Positions 47,153 through 56,627 of a stretch of 64,000 nucleotides of DNA are shown here, one piece after another. The stretch is taken from NCBI GenBank assembly GCA_016712375.1, contig JADJRE010000005.1, positions 1-64,000 of the forward strand, in the 5' to 3' direction. Each line of letters begins with the position of its first letter. Position 1 is the first letter of the stretch. The notes under the pieces were generated by a model. It was not told where the DNA came from. It searched no databases and saw nothing but the letters and a program-made list of their open reading frames with translations. A program made the position numbers and the translations under genes. This DNA comes from Rhodospirillales bacterium. GTDB lineage: Bacteria > Pseudomonadota > Alphaproteobacteria > Rhodospirillales > Defluviicoccaceae.

Positions 47153-48136
47153 CTACTTGGTCACTCTCTGCCACCGCCCGGTGGAAGTCGACAGATTGCG
47201 GCAGCATCGCCGCGCGAGCCGAAAGCCGATCGAACTGCGCTCCGTTTGCATCGCGCCGGTGATCCTCGCGCCAGCCAATCTCGGAGGCGTAGCGCGACAG
47301 GTAGGCGCCGCTGATCCGGTGATACTGCCCCCATTCGGCACGACGTAGACGGGAAAAGAAGCTCTCGGCTTGATTGGTGCAGGCGCCGTCGTGCGAGAAC
47401 GCAAGCGAGTGGTTCACCTGCCGTACCGCGTAGCCGTTCCGAAGGTCATCCCATGCCTTCGCTTCGTCGGTGTGTACCGTCGTGCCCTTGCGGACCCGGG
47501 CGCGGATGGTCGATAGCGCTTCGTCCTCGTAGCGGAAGATCGAAGTCACGGTGCGGCCGTGGCGCTCCCGCATGGCGACGACGACACGACGCTTGCCGGA
47601 CTGGTTCATCAGCAAGCGGCGATCTTTGCGATCCTCTTTGCGGTTCTCCTGGCGCACCGAGCCACCGACATAGCAGCCGTCAACCTCGACAACCCGGCCG
47701 TCACCGCCGATCGTCGCGCCGCGCATCTCCGACGCCATCGCCTCCCGGAGCTTGTGTGCCAGGACCCACGCGGTCTTAACCGCAACGCCCAGGTCGCGAG
47801 CGAGCTGCAACGAGCTGATGCCCTTCGCGGCGTTGACGAACAGCGCGATCGCGATGAGGTAATCGCGGATCGGCAGCTTGTGCGACGCGAACAGCGTGCC
47901 CGAGGTCGGCGAGAAGTCCTTGCGGCACGCCTTGCAGCGGTAGCGGGGCGAGTTGGCGCCAGTCCGCGTCACGTCGTAGCAGATGGCAAAGGCACACTTC
48001 GGGCAAACTGGGGCGCCGTCTGTATCAGGCCAGCGCAGCCGGCAGAACATCTTCCATGCGTCAGCATCGGTAAAACCATGATGCCTTTGAGGCTCATGGT
48101 ACGCGATGCGGCGGAAAGGAGGAAGTGCTGGGCCAT
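47153..48136 (-). CDS. IS1595-family transposase, element 2 (frameshifted)
   Basis: About 327 aa if repaired. Starts MAQHFLLSAASRTMSLKGIM at 48136; after a shift at a TTTT run near 48077 it continues FTDADAWKMFCRLRWPDTDG with the zinc ribbon CPKC/CKAC, then SGTLFASHKLPIRD, VVEVDGCYVGGSV, GTTVHTDEAKAWDD and CTNQAESFFSRLRRAEWGQY. A second shift near 47195 gives the end STSTGRWQRVTK, like the family GYWQR ending. The long frame open to 48470 and 47010 runs past both true ends. Clearly homologous to the element 1 transposase. Confidence 0.88.
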
Positions 48137-48141
48137 CTGTA

Positions 48142-48179
48142 CGTATCATATCCGCGATGTTTATGCCGGATATGATACG
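48142..48179. promoter_or_regulatory. Palindromic operator candidate, element 2
   Basis: CGTATCATATCC (48142-48153) and GGATATGATACG (48168-48179) are perfect 12-bp inverted arms six bases upstream of the transposase start. A related half-site (GATATGATATCC) lies at 48214-48225, nearer the divergent DUF6471 gene. Position mirrors the XRE operators of element 1. Confidence 0.6.
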
Positions 48180-48249
48180 ATTGCACAACGGGCTTGGCAA
48201 TAGGAAAATATCAGATATGATATCCTCGTATCGTTTACGCGAGGACGCC

Positions 48250-48483
48250 ATGTCAAAGGATGCGGTTTGGGATGCGCGCGCCAGGGGCTTGCTCAAGGCC
48301 GAACTGGCTCGCAAGGGCGTCACGTACGAACAGCTAGCGGAGAAGCTGCGCGAGATCGGCGTGAACGAGACGCCGGCATCGATCGCCAACAAGATCAGCC
48401 GGGGTCGGTTCACGGCCGTGTTTCTGTTGCAGTGCCTGGAAGCCGTAGGATGCAGATCCTTGCTGGTCACCCGTGACGAGTGA
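48250..48483 (+). CDS. DUF6471-like small protein, element 2
   Basis: 77 aa: MSKDAVWDARARGLLKAELA, then RKGVTYEQLAEKLREIGVNE and SIANKISRGRFTAVFLLQCL. An HTH-like helical protein matching DUF6471. Divergent from the transposase with the palindrome between, so a repressor role is likely by position, equivalent to the XRE protein of element 1. Intact. Confidence 0.75.
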   Translation: MSKDAVWDARARGLLKAELARKGVTYEQLAEKLREIGVNETPASIANKISRGRFTAVFLLQCLEAVGCRSLLVTRDE

Positions 48484-48489
48484 CGACCG

Positions 48490-49155
48490 TTAGCGCCACA
48501 TCGGCGTTCTTGGTGGCCAAGTCTTTCGGACCTGATTCATGTTTAGGAATAGGCCGTTGTATCTGGGCCAGTCTGGTTTCTGGTCGCCATACAGTTCCTT
48601 TTCCGTCTGTGAATTACGCTGCCGACTGTCAATGCCTTCCGGGAGCATCGTGTATTTTTCCCAATATTCTTGCCGTATTGGAGTGAGAACGTCGGAGTAG
48701 CCGAACTGGTGCGGCTCCATGCGCAGCGATAAAGACTTATTGCCCCACACTGCCACAGAACCCAGCATTGCTGCCCGCCGAATTTCCTTAACCGCCGCGC
48801 CGCAATCCGCTTTGGTTCTCCTGCCCCAAGACGATTTCTTTGCTATGTAATATGCTGCCTGTTGAATGGATGTGTCGGGAAAATCGTCGCCGTTCGATAT
48901 CGCTGCATCGCGACGGTTCTTCAACCATGAGACCATCAACCACAGAACAGAGCCTACAAATATGACGGCGCCGCCCCACCTCAGGATGATGTCGATATTT
49001 GGGCTAAGCAGGACACTCGGGATATTTTCTATCCCGATGAATTTCGGCCATTTCGACAGATTGGAGACAACATCATCTGGCGGCACTCCGGCGGCGAACA
49101 TTATAGCCCCCAACGCCGGTGGGCCGACGGTTTTGACAATCTTCCAATAATGCAT
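48490..49155 (-). CDS. Membrane protein of unknown function, cargo of element 2
   Basis: 221 aa. Two hydrophobic segments: VGPPALGAIMFAAGVPPDDV near the start and LRWGGAVIFVGSVLWLMVSW near residue 60, then a soluble C-terminal domain of about 150 aa (IQQAAYYIAKKSSWGRRTKA; WGNKSLSLRMEPHQFGYSDV). No family recognised. Stop is 7 bases from the DUF6471 stop (convergent); the start is about 57 bp inside the right inverted repeat. May be a host-interaction or defence-type cargo, but nothing proves it. Confidence 0.6.
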   Translation of the reverse strand: MHYWKIVKTVGPPALGAIMFAAGVPPDDVVSNLSKWPKFIGIENIPSVLLSPNIDIILRWGGAVIFVGSVLWLMVSWLKNRRDAAISNGDDFPDTSIQQAAYYIAKKSSWGRRTKADCGAAVKEIRRAAMLGSVAVWGNKSLSLRMEPHQFGYSDVLTPIRQEYWEKYTMLPEGIDSRQRNSQTEKELYGDQKPDWPRYNGLFLNMNQVRKTWPPRTPMWR

Positions 49156-49211
49156 TGGCTCCCCGCCCCTTTGGCGGGGGTTCCATTACCACGCATCGTT
49201 ACCGCCTTCCA

Positions 49212-49237
49212 TTGGTGGCGTTTGCGCCATAATGCCG
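49212..49237 (-). repeat. Element 2 right terminal inverted repeat
   Basis: Perfect 26-bp reverse complement of 45677-45702. The element ends at 49237 with ATGCCG, next to GAAGGCGA. Confidence 0.95.
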
Positions 49238-49267
49238 GAAGGCGACAGTGTTTATGCGGGCGACCAT
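49238..49267 (-). pseudogene. comM: comM 5' fragment (native start, first ten codons)
   Basis: ATG at 49267 reads MVARINTVAF and stops at the element 2 junction. Joined to 45668 it continues QGIDVLDVDVQVQ, giving the normal ComM N-terminus. Total restored length 30+887+649 bases, an exact multiple of three. This fixes both the native start and the insertion point. 49238-49245 is also the right GAAGGCGA duplication. Confidence 0.93.
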
Positions 49268-49320
49268 GCGGCAGCGTACGTCCGCGCGCATTACCAAGGC
49301 TTTAAGCGGAGAGCGTTCAC

Positions 49321-49482
49321 GTGGGCTTGTCCCTGCAGGACTTGTGGGAACCCTCGCCGCCGACCACGTTTCGAGAGTATCATTTTCCAGGCGCGGCGAC
49401 CGTGATCGTCGTGCCGAATGTGCGGCAGATCGGCATCAGTCGCGGCGCCGGTAGTCGATTTAGAATGACTTTGAGCGAGTGA
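49321..49482 (+). CDS. Small hypothetical protein preceding the efflux operon
   Basis: 53 codons starting GTG (MGLSLQDLWEPSPPTTFREY, then VIVVPNVRQIGISR). GCGGAGAG lies eight bases upstream and the stop overlaps the next GTG start as GTGA, both signs of a translated leader gene. No family recognised. Could be a remnant of a longer gene; the preceding frame has a stop at 49303. Confidence 0.45.
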   Translation: MGLSLQDLWEPSPPTTFREYHFPGAATVIVVPNVRQIGISRGAGSRFRMTLSE

Positions 49483-50687
49483 CGGCCCAGGTGCCACCTT
49501 CGGAGCAAAAAACTGTCGTTGCGCAACGTCGCCCGGTTCGGATAGGCGTCGTCATTGGCATCCTTATGCTTCTGGGACTTGGCGTTTGGTTTACGCTTGC
49601 CCGCGGGCCCAGCGAAGACAGTGGCGCCGTCGCATCGGAGCGCACCAGTCGCCCCGTGCCGGTTCGCACGGCGATCGTTGAGACGCGCGCCTTGCCGATC
49701 CGGGTCGAAGTGATCGGAACGGTCGAGCCGTTGGCGACTGTCGCCGTGAAGTCACGCATCGATGGGCTGATCGTCGAGGTTGGCTTTGTCGAAGGCGATT
49801 TCGTGCGCGCGGGGCAAGTCCTGTTTCGCCTCGACGATCGGGTCGCCCGCGCGCAGTTGGCGCAGGCGGAAGCCAACCTGGCGCGCGACCAGGCGCAACT
49901 CGCCGACGCCGAGCGCATCCTGGCACGCAACGAGGCGCTGGCGGAGCGGGGATTCGCCGCCAAGGCAACTCTGGATACGGCCCGGGCCGCGCAGGAAGCG
50001 CTGAAAGCGGCGGCGGCCGCCAACGATGCGCAGATCCGCAATCTGCGAACGCTGCTCGACTATACCGTCATTCGGGCTCCGATCGAGGGACGGACGGGGG
50101 CGCAGGCCTTCAAGCTGGGGTCGAACGTCAAGGCCAACGAATCGCTCCTGGTCACAATCAACCAGACACGCCCAATTTCCGTCACTTTCGCGGTGCCGCA
50201 GACTGAACTCGCCGCAATTCGCACCGCTCAGGCAAAACAACCGCTGCCGGTAAGGGTGAGCGTCCGCGGGTCGCGGCCAGTTTCTGCCGATGGCAGACTT
50301 AGCTTTGTCGACAACACCGTCGATCAGGCGACGGGGACGATCACGTTGAAGGCGACGCTTTCGAACAGCGACGAGGCGCTATGGCCTGGCCAGTTCGTGG
50401 ACGTCTCACTGCTGGTCGACACCATTCCCAACATAGCGGCGGTGCCCCAGAATGCGGTGTTGATCGGGCAAAACGGGGCTTACCTGTTCGTCGTCCGCGC
50501 CGACCGGACGGTTGAAGCGCGACCGATCGTTGTCGCGCGCAGTGTTGACGGCATCGCCTTCATCACCACGGGACTTGCTGCCGGCGAACGGGTGGTCACT
50601 GACAACCAACTGCGGCTGGCGCCGGATTCCCCTGTGAGCATCGAGGATGCGCCGGCGGCGACGTCGGCTCGCGGCGGAGGCGCCTGA
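49479..50687 (+). CDS. RND efflux periplasmic adaptor (membrane fusion protein), MdtA-like
   Basis: 402 aa. One N-terminal membrane anchor (IGVVIGILMLLGLGVWFTLA), then lipoyl halves (SRIDGLIVEVGFVEGDFVRA, later DYTVIRAPIEGRTGAQAFKL), a helical hairpin (AQLAQAEANLARDQAQLADA) and a beta-barrel domain. Bridges the inner-membrane pump and an outer-membrane channel. GTG start overlaps the 53-aa ORF; ends five bases before the pump gene. Intact. Confidence 0.93.
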   Translation: MTAQVPPSEQKTVVAQRRPVRIGVVIGILMLLGLGVWFTLARGPSEDSGAVASERTSRPVPVRTAIVETRALPIRVEVIGTVEPLATVAVKSRIDGLIVEVGFVEGDFVRAGQVLFRLDDRVARAQLAQAEANLARDQAQLADAERILARNEALAERGFAAKATLDTARAAQEALKAAAAANDAQIRNLRTLLDYTVIRAPIEGRTGAQAFKLGSNVKANESLLVTINQTRPISVTFAVPQTELAAIRTAQAKQPLPVRVSVRGSRPVSADGRLSFVDNTVDQATGTITLKATLSNSDEALWPGQFVDVSLLVDTIPNIAAVPQNAVLIGQNGAYLFVVRADRTVEARPIVVARSVDGIAFITTGLAAGERVVTDNQLRLAPDSPVSIEDAPAATSARGGGA

Positions 50688-50691
50688 GCCG

Positions 50692-53600
50692 ATGGGGCTC
50701 TCGGAGCTGTGCATCCGCCGTCCGGTGATGACGACGCTGCTGATGCTGGCGACGGTGATCCTCGGCGTATTCGGCTACCGCACTCTGCCAGTGGCGGCGT
50801 TGCCAGCGGTTGACTTTCCGACCATCCAAGTAACGGCAACGCTTCCCGGTGCGAGTCCGGAGACGATGGCCGCGTCGGTCGCCTCGGTGTTGGAGCGGCA
50901 GTTCTCCACCATCGCCGGCATTACCTCGATCACCTCGATCAGTGGGCAAGGTTCTAGTTCGATCACGCTGCAGTTCAACCTGGACCGCAATATCGACGGA
51001 GCCGCATTAGACGTGCAATCCGCGCTCTCGGTCGCCAACCGCCGATTGCCGAACGACATTACCGATCCGCCCAGCTTCCGTAAGGTCAACCCGGCCGATC
51101 AGCCGGTGATCCTGCTGGCTCTATCGTCAACGACTTTGCCACTGTGGCAGGTCCACGATTACGCCGATACCTACATGTCGCCGCGCCTGTCGGTCTTGCC
51201 AGGGGTGGCACAGGTCTCGATCTGGGGTTCGCAAAAATTTGCCGTGCGCGTCCGCTTTGATCCGAACGCGCTGGCGGCGAAAGGTATACCGGTTGACGAA
51301 GTGCGAGATGCGCTGTCGAGGGCGAACTCGAACAGCCCGCTCGGCACACTGGACGGACCCGAACAGACGTTCGTGCTCGACGCGTCGGGGCCGCTCGCTC
51401 GCGCCGAGCTTTACAAGCCGCTGATCGTGGCTTGGCGTAACGGAGCTCCCGTCCGGCTATCGGATATCGCCACGGTCGAAGATTCTGTCGAAAATGACAA
51501 GGTCGCGAGCTGGCTGAACGGACGGCGGTCGATCATCCTCGCTGTCCAGCGGCAGCCGGACGCGAATACGGTGCAGGTCACGGATGAAGTGAAGGCGCTG
51601 TTGCCCAGCTTCCGGGCACAGCTCCCACCGTCGATCGGCATCGATGTCTTGATCGACCGCTCGCAGTCGATCCGGGATTCCGTAGCGGAGGTGCAGTTCA
51701 CCCTGGTGCTGACAATGGCGCTGGTGGTGCTGGTGATCTTCTTGTTTTTGCGCAATGTCAGAGCAACGGTAGTCCCGGCGATGGCGTTGCCGATCTCAAT
51801 TGTCGGGACCTTCGCCGGCATGTATCTGTGCGGCTTCTCGATCAATAACCTGACGCTGCTGGCGCTGACGCTGTCTGTCGGCTTCGTTGTCGACGATGCC
51901 ATCGTCATGCTAGAGAACATCGTCCGTCACATCGAAGACGGCATGCAGCCTTTCGAAGCGGCGGTGAAAGGTTCGCGCGAGATCGGTTTTACGATCCTCT
52001 CGATTACCGCCTCCCTCGTCGCCGTTTTCATTCCGGTACTGTTCATGGGCGGAGTGGTCGGCCGGCTGTTCAACGAGTTCGCCGTCACCATCAGCCTCGC
52101 CATTCTGATCTCCGGCTTCGTTTCGTTGACGCTGACTCCCATGGTAGCGGCGCGGATGCTGCGACAGGAAGGCCAGCACCCGCAAGGTCGGTTCCAGCGC
52201 TCGGCAGAAGTGGCGTTCGATCGCTCGCTCGCCCTCTATCGCCGCTCATTGGATTGGGCGCTCAGCCATCGGCGGCTGATGCTGGCGGTAACGCTGGCAA
52301 CGGTGGTCGGAACCGTGTGGGGGTTTGTCATGATCCCCAAAGGCTTCTTTCCGGAAGAGGACACCGGCCTGCTGTTCATCTCCACCGAGGCACAGCAGGA
52401 CATTTCGTTTGCGGCAATGGCGGAACGGCAGAAGCTGCTTGCCGACATCGTCCAGGCCGATCCGAATGTCGCGCTCGCTAACTCAATCGTCGGCATTGCT
52501 GGTTCGGCCTCGGCAATGAACAACGGCCGGATGTTTGTGCAGCTGGTGCCGCGCTCGCAGCGGCCGTCTGCAACGGTCGTGCGGCAGGAACTGCGCCGCA
52601 AGCTTGCGGTCGTCCCTGGCATCAACGCCTACATTCAGCTTGTTCAGAACATCCAGATCGGCGGCCGGCCAGCGAAGGGCCAGTACCAGTACACGCTACA
52701 GGGCGTCAATCAGCAGGAACTGTACGACTGGGCGCCGAAAATGGAATCACGATTGCGCGCCCTGCCGGCGTTCCAGGACGTCAGTACGGACCTGCAGCTG
52801 GGCAGTCGGGGAGGCAGCGGTCGACGTCGACCGAGATGCGGCCGCCCGCCTTGGGGTCAGCGTCGAAGACGTCCGCTCGACGCTTTACAGCGCCTTTGGC
52901 TCGCGCCAAGTCTCGACGATCTACACTCCATCGAACGATTATCAGGTGATCCTGGAGGCCGCGAGGGAGTTCAAGCAGGATCCGCAGGCGCTGTCTCGAC
53001 TGTACGTGCGGGGCGCCGGGGAGGCGCTGATCCCACTCGATGCGATAGCGCGAATTCACCTGCAAGCGGCGCCGCTCAGCGTATCGCACGAAGGCCAGCT
53101 GCCCGCGGTGACCATTGCTTTCAACCTGCCGCCTGGCGTCGCCCTCGGCGAGGCGGTGGCGCAGGCGGAACTGGCGGAACGCGAGTTGGGAGTGCCGGCG
53201 ACGATCCAGACCGGCTTCGCCGGAACCGCGCAGGTCTACCAGGCATCGCTGGACAACCAGCTGGTGCTGATCCTGGCAGCGGTGGTGACCATCTACATCG
53301 TTCTCGGCATCCTCTACGAAAGCTACGTTCACCCGCTCACCATTTTATCCGGTCTGCCGTCGGCAGGCCTCGGGGCGTTGCTGACGTTGATGCTGTTCCG
53401 TCACGATCTCGACGTCATCGGCATCATCGGCATCGTCATGCTGATCGGCATCGTCAAGAAGAACGCGATCATGATGGTGGACTTCGCCATCGCCAGACGC
53501 GAAGGCGGTGACGTGCCCGCCCTCACGGCCATTCGCGAGGCCTGCCTGCTGCGCTTCCGCCCGATCATGATGACGACGGTTGCGGCTATCGTCGGCACGC

Positions 53601-53815
53601 TGCCGATTGCGATCGGCGTGGGCGCGGGCTCGGAGCTGCGCCAGCCGCTCGGGTTGTGTGTTGTCGGCGGCCTGATCCTGTCGCAGTTGCTGACGCTTTA
53701 TATTACGCCGGTGATCTATCTCTACCTCGATCGGCTCGGCGAAAGGTTGAGTGGGCATCGCCCTTCGGCGCTGCAGGAACTGCGTGACAGCCGGGTCCCC
53801 GCCGCAGGCGAGTAA
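50692..53815 (+). CDS. RND multidrug efflux transporter, MdtB/MdtC-like (frameshifted)
   Basis: About 1040 aa. Starts MGLSELCIRRPVMTTLLMLA. Membrane segments include LVLTMALVVLVIFLFLRNVR and the proton-relay TM4 LTLSVGFVVDDAIVMLENIV; the C-terminal half has GIIGIVMLIGIVKKNAIMMV. MdtB/C-type features are strong across the docking domain. The frame moves near 52805 (STDLQLGS, then AAVDVDRDAAARLGVS); one indel inferred. Exports drugs or bile-salt-like compounds using the proton gradient. No outer-membrane channel gene is adjacent. Confidence 0.92.
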
Positions 53816-53827
53816 CCGCCGGATGCA

Positions 53828-56506
53828 TCAATCCCGCTGTGTCGGCAGCAGCAGGCGCAGCGCATAAAGCAGGTCGAGTGCTTCGCGCGGCGTCAGGGCA
53901 TCCGGATCGACCATTCGCAGCCGCTCTTCGACGGCGGAAGTCCGCGACTTTGGACGGCGCGCTGCCGCGAATAGTGGCAGATCGTCGGCGAGCCGGGTTA
54001 CAGCCGAGGACTGCTCGCCGGTTTCCAGGATCTGCAGCACCTGCTCTGCGCGTTCTACAGCCGCATCGGGCATACCGGCCAGCCGGGCGACGTGGATCCC
54101 GTATGAGCGGTCGGCGGCGCCAGGCACCACCTCGTGCAGGAAGACAACGTCGCCGCGCCACTCCTTCACCCGCATGGTCTGGCATGCAACTCCCGTCAGC
54201 TTTGCCGCCAGGGCTGTAAGCTCGTGGTAGTGGGTGGCGAACAACGCCCGGCAGCGGTTGACCGAATGCAGGTGTTCGACCACCGCCCAGGCGATCGACA
54301 GCCCATCGAAGGTTGCAGTGCCTCGCCCGATCTCATCGAGGATGACGAATGAACGCGGGCCGGCCTGGTTTAGGATCGCTGCCGTCTCGACCATTTCAAC
54401 CATGAACGTTGACCGGCCACGAGCAAGATCGTCGGCGGCGCCAACCCTCGAGAACAATCGGTCGACGACGCCGATTCGTGCCGCTTCCGCCGGAACGAAC
54501 GAACCGCTCTGGGCAAGGATCGCGATCAGCGCGTTTTGCCGCAGGAAGGTGCTCTTTCCCGCCATGTTGGGACCGGTCAGCAGCCAGATCCGCCGTTCCG
54601 CGTCGAGCGCGAGATCGTTCGCGACAAAGGCCGCTTCACCGTCCGCCGCCATCGCCGCCTCAACCACTGGATGGCGGCCACCTTGAATTACAAGCGCGAC
54701 TCCGTCGTCGAGAAAGGGTCGCGTCCAGCGGAAGGCGATCGCCACATCTGCCAGCGCTGCTGCCAGGTCGAGCCCGGCAAGGGCGGCGGCGGCTGCCGCC
54801 AGCGGCTCGGCGCGGCCCAGAACGGCTGCTGCCAGTTCGTCAAAAATCGTAAGCTCAACCGCGAGGGCCTGATCGGCGGCGCGGGCGATGCGGCCCTCCA
54901 GATCGGCGAGTTCAACCGTGACATAGCGCTGCGCGCCGACCATCGACTGGCGCAGAATGAATCTGGAGCCGGCACCTGCTGAGAGCTTCTCGGCGTGTTT
55001 CGCCGGTACCTCCACGTAATAGCCGAGAAGGTTGTTGTGGCGGATTTTGAGGGTCGCAATGCCGGTGTCCTGGACGTAATGCGCCTCCAACTCGGCAACC
55101 AGCTTGCGGCCTTCGTCCCGCAGCCGGCGCAGGTCATCCAGCTCCTCGCGGAAACCTTGGGCGATGAAGCCACCGTCGCGGGCAGCCAGCGGGAGTTCAG
55201 GGGCCAGCGCTTTACCTAGCGTCGCGGCCAGCGCTTCGCCCGTCAGGGCGGCCACGAGATCAGATATGGCGGGAGGTGCAGAACCGAGGCTCGCACTGTC
55301 GATCACTGCTCGCAACTCGGCGGCGCCAACGAGCGCATCCCGCACTGCTGCCAGATCGCGCGGCCCTCCCCGGCCGAGCGACAGCCGCCCGAGCGCCCGC
55401 TCCAAGTCCGGGCAGCGGCGAAGGAGGGCCCGTGTTTCGGCACGCAGGCGCTCATCTTGCGCAAACACGCCGACCCGGTCGAGCCGCCGTTCGATCCGCC
55501 GAGGGTCGGTAAGCGGTGCAGTCAGCCGCGCCAGCAGCAGCCGGGCGCCGCCGGCGGTGACGGTGCGATCGACGACCGCAAGCAGGCTGCCTTTACGCTC
55601 GCCGCCAAGCGTCCGCACGAGCTCCAGGTTGCGACGCGTGGCGGCATCGATCTGCAAAACGTCGCCTACGGCATGGCGACGCGGCGGCGATATGCGGGGG
55701 AGCCGTCCCTTTTGGGTCAGTTCGATGTACTCGACCAGCGCGCCCAATGCCGCAACCTCCGCCGCAGAAAATGCGCCGAACGCGTCAAGGACTTGGACGC
55801 CGAAGAGCGCTTGTAGCCGCCTGCGTCCGACACCCTCGCCGATCCGCGCGGCGGGCAGAGGCGTGAACCGCTCTCGCCAGTCAGCGAGCCCCGATATATC
55901 CGGCGCCTGCGTTATCAGCGTTTCTGCCAGCAGTAGTTCGCCCGGCTCCAGGCGAGCCAGGGCCGCGGGCAGTTCAGCGCGGGTAACAGGTTGGGCCACC
56001 AGCTCGCCGGTCGAAATGTCGATCCAGGCGAGGCCGAGGCCGGCGGCCGTCTCCGCCAGTGCCGCCAGATAGTTCGGCCGCCGTGCATCCAGCAGCCCAT
56101 CCTCGACCAGCGTGCCCGGGGTGATTACCCGCACCACGGCACGCGCGACGATGCTCTTGCCGCCGCGCTTCTTTGCTTCGGCTGGGGCCTCCGTCTGTTC
56201 GCACACTGCTACTTTGAAGCCGGCACGGATCAACCGGGCGACATAGCCCTCGTGACTGTGCACCGGCACGCCGGCCAGCGGGATGTCCTCGCCTTCGTGC
56301 TTTCCTCGGCGGGTGAGTGCGATATCGAGGGCCGCCGCTGCCTTAACCGCGTCATCAAAGAACATCTCGTAGAAGTCGCCCATCCGGTAGAACAGCAGAC
56401 AGTCCGGATGCTGCTGCTTGATGGCATGATACTGCCCCATGAGCGGCGTCACCGCGGCGGCAGTCGCGTGCTCGGCGGCGGGTGTGGGCGGGCGATGATC
56501 GGGCAC
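53828..56506 (-). CDS. mutS: DNA mismatch repair ATPase MutS
   Basis: 892 aa. Mismatch-reading FYE motif in YRMGDFYEMFFDDA (near residue 45). The Walker A GPNMAGKSTFLRQN lies near residue 640, with DEIGRGTATFDGLSIAWAV and THYHELTAL following. Intact over 2.7 kb despite errors elsewhere. Recognises mismatches and recruits MutL. Convergent with the efflux gene. Confidence 0.98.
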   Translation of the reverse strand: MPDHRPPTPAAEHATAAAVTPLMGQYHAIKQQHPDCLLFYRMGDFYEMFFDDAVKAAAALDIALTRRGKHEGEDIPLAGVPVHSHEGYVARLIRAGFKVAVCEQTEAPAEAKKRGGKSIVARAVVRVITPGTLVEDGLLDARRPNYLAALAETAAGLGLAWIDISTGELVAQPVTRAELPAALARLEPGELLLAETLITQAPDISGLADWRERFTPLPAARIGEGVGRRRLQALFGVQVLDAFGAFSAAEVAALGALVEYIELTQKGRLPRISPPRRHAVGDVLQIDAATRRNLELVRTLGGERKGSLLAVVDRTVTAGGARLLLARLTAPLTDPRRIERRLDRVGVFAQDERLRAETRALLRRCPDLERALGRLSLGRGGPRDLAAVRDALVGAAELRAVIDSASLGSAPPAISDLVAALTGEALAATLGKALAPELPLAARDGGFIAQGFREELDDLRRLRDEGRKLVAELEAHYVQDTGIATLKIRHNNLLGYYVEVPAKHAEKLSAGAGSRFILRQSMVGAQRYVTVELADLEGRIARAADQALAVELTIFDELAAAVLGRAEPLAAAAAALAGLDLAAALADVAIAFRWTRPFLDDGVALVIQGGRHPVVEAAMAADGEAAFVANDLALDAERRIWLLTGPNMAGKSTFLRQNALIAILAQSGSFVPAEAARIGVVDRLFSRVGAADDLARGRSTFMVEMVETAAILNQAGPRSFVILDEIGRGTATFDGLSIAWAVVEHLHSVNRCRALFATHYHELTALAAKLTGVACQTMRVKEWRGDVVFLHEVVPGAADRSYGIHVARLAGMPDAAVERAEQVLQILETGEQSSAVTRLADDLPLFAAARRPKSRTSAVEERLRMVDPDALTPREALDLLYALRLLLPTQRD

Positions 56507-56627
56507 GGTGCTGGCTGCCGGCGGTGGGAGGGGCGGCGGTAGACTACATTCGCGCGCGCGCGGCAGAAAGGATGGGCATCAACGTTGAGGTTGCGGCAGA
56601 ATGCTCAGGAACGGTTAGGGGACGACG

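Larger units (their letters stand above)
45677..49237 (-). mobile_element. Element 2: IS1595-family transposon with cargo and a tRNA, inserted in comM
   Basis: 3561 bp with perfect 26-bp inverted repeats beginning CGGCATTATGGCGCAAACGC and 8-bp duplications GAAGGCGA. Contains an IS1595-type transposase (minus), a divergent DUF6471 gene, a 221-aa membrane protein, a tRNA-Cys-like gene with terminator, a membrane microprotein, a zinc-knuckle protein and a coiled-coil/winged-helix-like protein at the end. In mirror image this is the layout of element 1, and the repeats are related (CGGyATTATG-n2-GCAAACG). The transposase reads in two frameshifted pieces here, which may be sequence error. Confidence 0.93.

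Noticed and set aside
41124..49237. One composite transposon of about 8.1 kb bounded by the two elements
   Set aside because: Each element has its own matching inverted repeats and its own 8-bp duplication, and an in-frame piece of comM lies between them; two separate insertions explain everything.
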